A stretch of 64,000 bases of DNA from Bacillus marasmi (lineage in GTDB: Bacteria; Bacillota; Bacilli; Bacillales; Cytobacillaceae), in NCBI RefSeq assembly GCF_902168435.1, contig NZ_LR656169.1, positions 186,001 through 250,000 on the forward strand, in the 5' to 3' direction. The translations under genes and the position numbers were made by a program. A model generated the notes under the pieces. That model was not told where the DNA came from, made no database searches, and saw only the letters and a program-made list of their open reading frames with translations. Shown here piece after piece: positions 62,762 to 64,000 of the stretch. The first letter of the stretch is position 1; each line of letters begins with the position of its first letter.

Positions 62762-63559
62762 TTATGATGCTTTATGCTCTAATCTTAGTTTATCAGCAAC
62801 CATCGCAATAAATTCCGAATTTGTTGGTTTTGCTTTTGTCATGCTGACAGTGTAGCCGAATAATGATGAAATCGAGTCAATATTTCCACGGCTCCAAGCA
62901 ACTTCAATCGCATGGCGGATAGCCCTCTCAACACGTGAAGCCGTTGTGTTATATTTCTTCGCAATATCTGGATATAATACCTTCGTAATTGAACCAAGTA
63001 ATTCAATATCATTATAAACCATAGAAATCGCTTCTCTTAAGTACATATATCCTTTGATATGTGCTGGAACGCCAATCTCATGAATAATACTTGTAATGCT
63101 AGCGTCCAAATTCTTTGGCTTCTGTTCTTGTTGAACTGGACGATACGATGTTTGTGAACTTGACTTACGCAAAACAGAACTTCCATTTCCACTCACTTGG
63201 CGAATATGATTAGCTAAATTTTCCATATCAAATGGTTTTAGAATGAAATATGAAGCACCAAGTTCAACAGCTTTCTTAGTTACATCTTCCTGTCCAAAAG
63301 CAGTTAACATGATAACATTTGGGAAGCTTGTTCGGTTGGATTCACGAAGCTTTTCTAATACGGCAAGTCCGTCTAAATGAGGCATAATAATATCTAAAAC
63401 AAGAACATCTGGTGTAGTATCCGCTAAAATATCCAGGCAATCCTGACCATTATGAGCGACCCCGACTACTTCCATATCCTCTTGCGAAGAAATATATTCC
63501 TCTAAAAGTCCAACTAATTCTCTATTGTCATCTACAACACACACTTTAATTTTTTTCAC
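62762..63559 (-). CDS. spo0A: Sporulation master response regulator Spo0A
   Basis: Response regulator that commits cells to sporulation. The 265-residue protein has a receiver domain with acidic pocket D10-D11, phosphorylation site D56 ([13 protein letters not shown]), T86 and K108. A variable hinge rich in S and Q follows, then the Spo0A DNA-binding domain ([38 protein letters not shown]). GTG 63559, 9 nt after GAGGAGG, is the start; the open frame reaches 63637, through promoter sequence. A sigma-H promoter and Spo0A boxes lie upstream, and spoIVB precedes it. Confidence 0.97.
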   Translation of the reverse strand: MKKIKVCVVDDNRELVGLLEEYISSQEDMEVVGVAHNGQDCLDILADTTPDVLVLDIIMPHLDGLAVLEKLRESNRTSFPNVIMLTAFGQEDVTKKAVELGASYFILKPFDMENLANHIRQVSGNGSSVLRKSSSQTSYRPVQQEQKPKNLDASITSIIHEIGVPAHIKGYMYLREAISMVYNDIELLGSITKVLYPDIAKKYNTTASRVERAIRHAIEVAWSRGNIDSISSLFGYTVSMTKAKPTNSEFIAMVADKLRLEHKAS

Positions 63560-63618
63560 TAATTGTTTCCTCCTCAGCCCTTTGTAAGTCGATCCATCTA
63601 ATTTATATTCTAATGGAG

Positions 63619-63647
63619 AAATTCGACAATGCAACAAAAATTCCTTT
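63619..63647 (-). promoter_or_regulatory. Sigma-H promoter of spo0A (Ps type) with overlapping 0A box
   Basis: Minus strand AAAGGAATT (63647-63639), 11-bp spacer, GTCGAATTT (63627-63619) match RNAGGAWWW and RNNGAATWW at every position. TTGTCGAAT (63629-63621) overlapping the -10 is also a Spo0A box. Confidence 0.85.
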
Positions 63648-63728
63648 CGATTTTTTTGAAATTTTCTAAAAAATCTGCAATATCTAATTTTTTCTCGTTT
63701 TTTCTAATGGATTCGACTTGTTTCGGCA

Positions 63729-63761
63729 GTTGACAAATAGCAAAATCTTCGATTTGTCGAA
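63729..63761. promoter_or_regulatory. Two further Spo0A boxes upstream of spo0A
   Basis: TTTGTCGAA on the plus strand at 63753-63761 is a consensus-like 0A box (TTTGTCRAA). ATTTGTCAAC on the minus strand at 63738-63729 is a near match. Together with the box at the sigma-H -10 they fit autoregulation by Spo0A-phosphate. Confidence 0.6.
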
Positions 63762-63805
63762 AAATATTTAAGCGTCATTAAAAATATTCTACCATATTTA
63801 TTCGA

Positions 63806-63835
63806 TAAAAAATAGGCGAGTGATCGCCTATTTTG
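63806..63835 (-). terminator. Terminator after spoIVB
   Basis: Minus strand AAAATAGGCGA, TCAC loop, TCGCCTATTTT, then TTTAT. Confidence 0.85.
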
Positions 63836-63879
63836 AAAATTACTATTCGGTGGATAATATTCAATCAACATTGACGATG

Positions 63880-64000
63880 TTATGATGCTTTACTTTTTCC
63901 TTTTTCATAAATATCAATGCCAGCCTCATTTAACATCCATTCGATATGAACACCATAGCCACTCGTCGGATCGTTTACAAAAACATGAGTTACAGCCCCG
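63880..64000 (-). CDS. spoIVB: SpoIVB serine peptidase, C-terminal end only
   Basis: Thirty-nine codons and the stop of a gene that starts beyond the right edge. The sequence [20 protein letters not shown] and the end [11 protein letters not shown] match the C-terminus of SpoIVB, the forespore peptidase that signals sigma-K activation. Its place immediately upstream of spo0A is conserved in bacilli. Confidence 0.92.
   Translation of the reverse strand, partial: GAVTHVFVNDPTSGYGVHIEWMLNEAGIDIYEKGKSKAS

Noticed and set aside
63560-63637. N-terminal extension of Spo0A from 63637
   Set aside because: The region contains the sigma-H promoter and has no homology to Spo0A; GTG 63559 has an ideal ribosome site.

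Overview
The window is a chromosomal segment of an endospore-forming, low-GC Gram-positive bacterium of the Bacillaceae (Bacillus in the broad sense). The gene order follows the Bacillus subtilis segment from spmA/dacB to spo0A/spoIVB: scpAB, ypuF, ribT, lysA, spoVA, spoIIA-sigF, dacF, pdp-pupG-deoB-xerD, fur, spoIIM, nudF, mciZ, the yqk and yqj genes, rnz, zwf, gndA, dinB, yqjEDC, brxB, bkd, yqiK, spo0A. Strain-specific genes are mixed in. Most genes are on the minus strand. I cannot name the species. There are no rRNA, tRNA, Cas, phage or transposase genes.

Layout. 1-3.2 kb: spmA (cut by the edge), dacB, and a long-form superoxide dismutase. 3.3-7.3 kb: ypuI, an unknown gene, scpB/scpA, a tiny YjcZ-type protein, ypuF and a solitary ribT. 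7.7-8.1 kb: a c-di-AMP (ydaO-type) riboswitch with its own promoter and terminator, one hairpin of which has been replaced by a palindromic repeat; no obvious target gene follows. 8.2-20.6 kb: lysA, a shortened spoVA operon (AA-AB-AEA-AF only), sigF-spoIIAB-spoIIAA, dacF, nucleoside salvage genes, xerD, yqzK. 20.8-27.7 kb: fur, spoIIM, an EndoQ-type nuclease, nudF, mciZ, yqkF, yqkK, yqkD, yqkB and small proteins. 27.3-42.8 kb: an SOS-controlled uvrX/yolD pair, a lipoprotein, yqjQ/yqjP, proI, namA, a LysR regulator, a methyltransferase, a SET protein, rnz, zwf, gndA, dinB. 42.9-61.9 kb: a peptidase and a catabolic block (acyl-CoA carboxyltransferase, methylmalonyl-CoA epimerase, MeaB, mutB, mutA, the bkd operon and BkdR), plus prli42, yqjA and brxB. 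61.9-64 kb: yqiK, spo0A and the end of spoIVB.

Two programmes dominate. The first is sporulation, with readable promoters: sigma-H at spoIIA and spo0A, Spo0A boxes at spo0A, sigma-E at dacB and spoIIM. The second is branched-chain amino acid breakdown: a BkdR-activated sigma-L promoter drives buk-lpdV-bkdAA-bkdAB-bkdB, whose acyl-CoA products can pass through propionyl- and methylmalonyl-CoA to succinyl-CoA using neighbouring genes. ptb and bcd, normally in this operon, are absent.

The least explained signal is a set of intergenic arrays in which a short core recurs every 20-21 bp. Four clear arrays (22.1, 29.1, 39.7 and 55.2 kb) and one degenerate relative (2.0 kb) each have their own consensus. 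The consensuses pair up: the 29.1 and 39.7 kb arrays share ATGCwCGACTTT, and the 22.1 and 55.2 kb arrays share TTTAyTTGCC. One array lies inside the bkd operon. I know of no named element with these properties.
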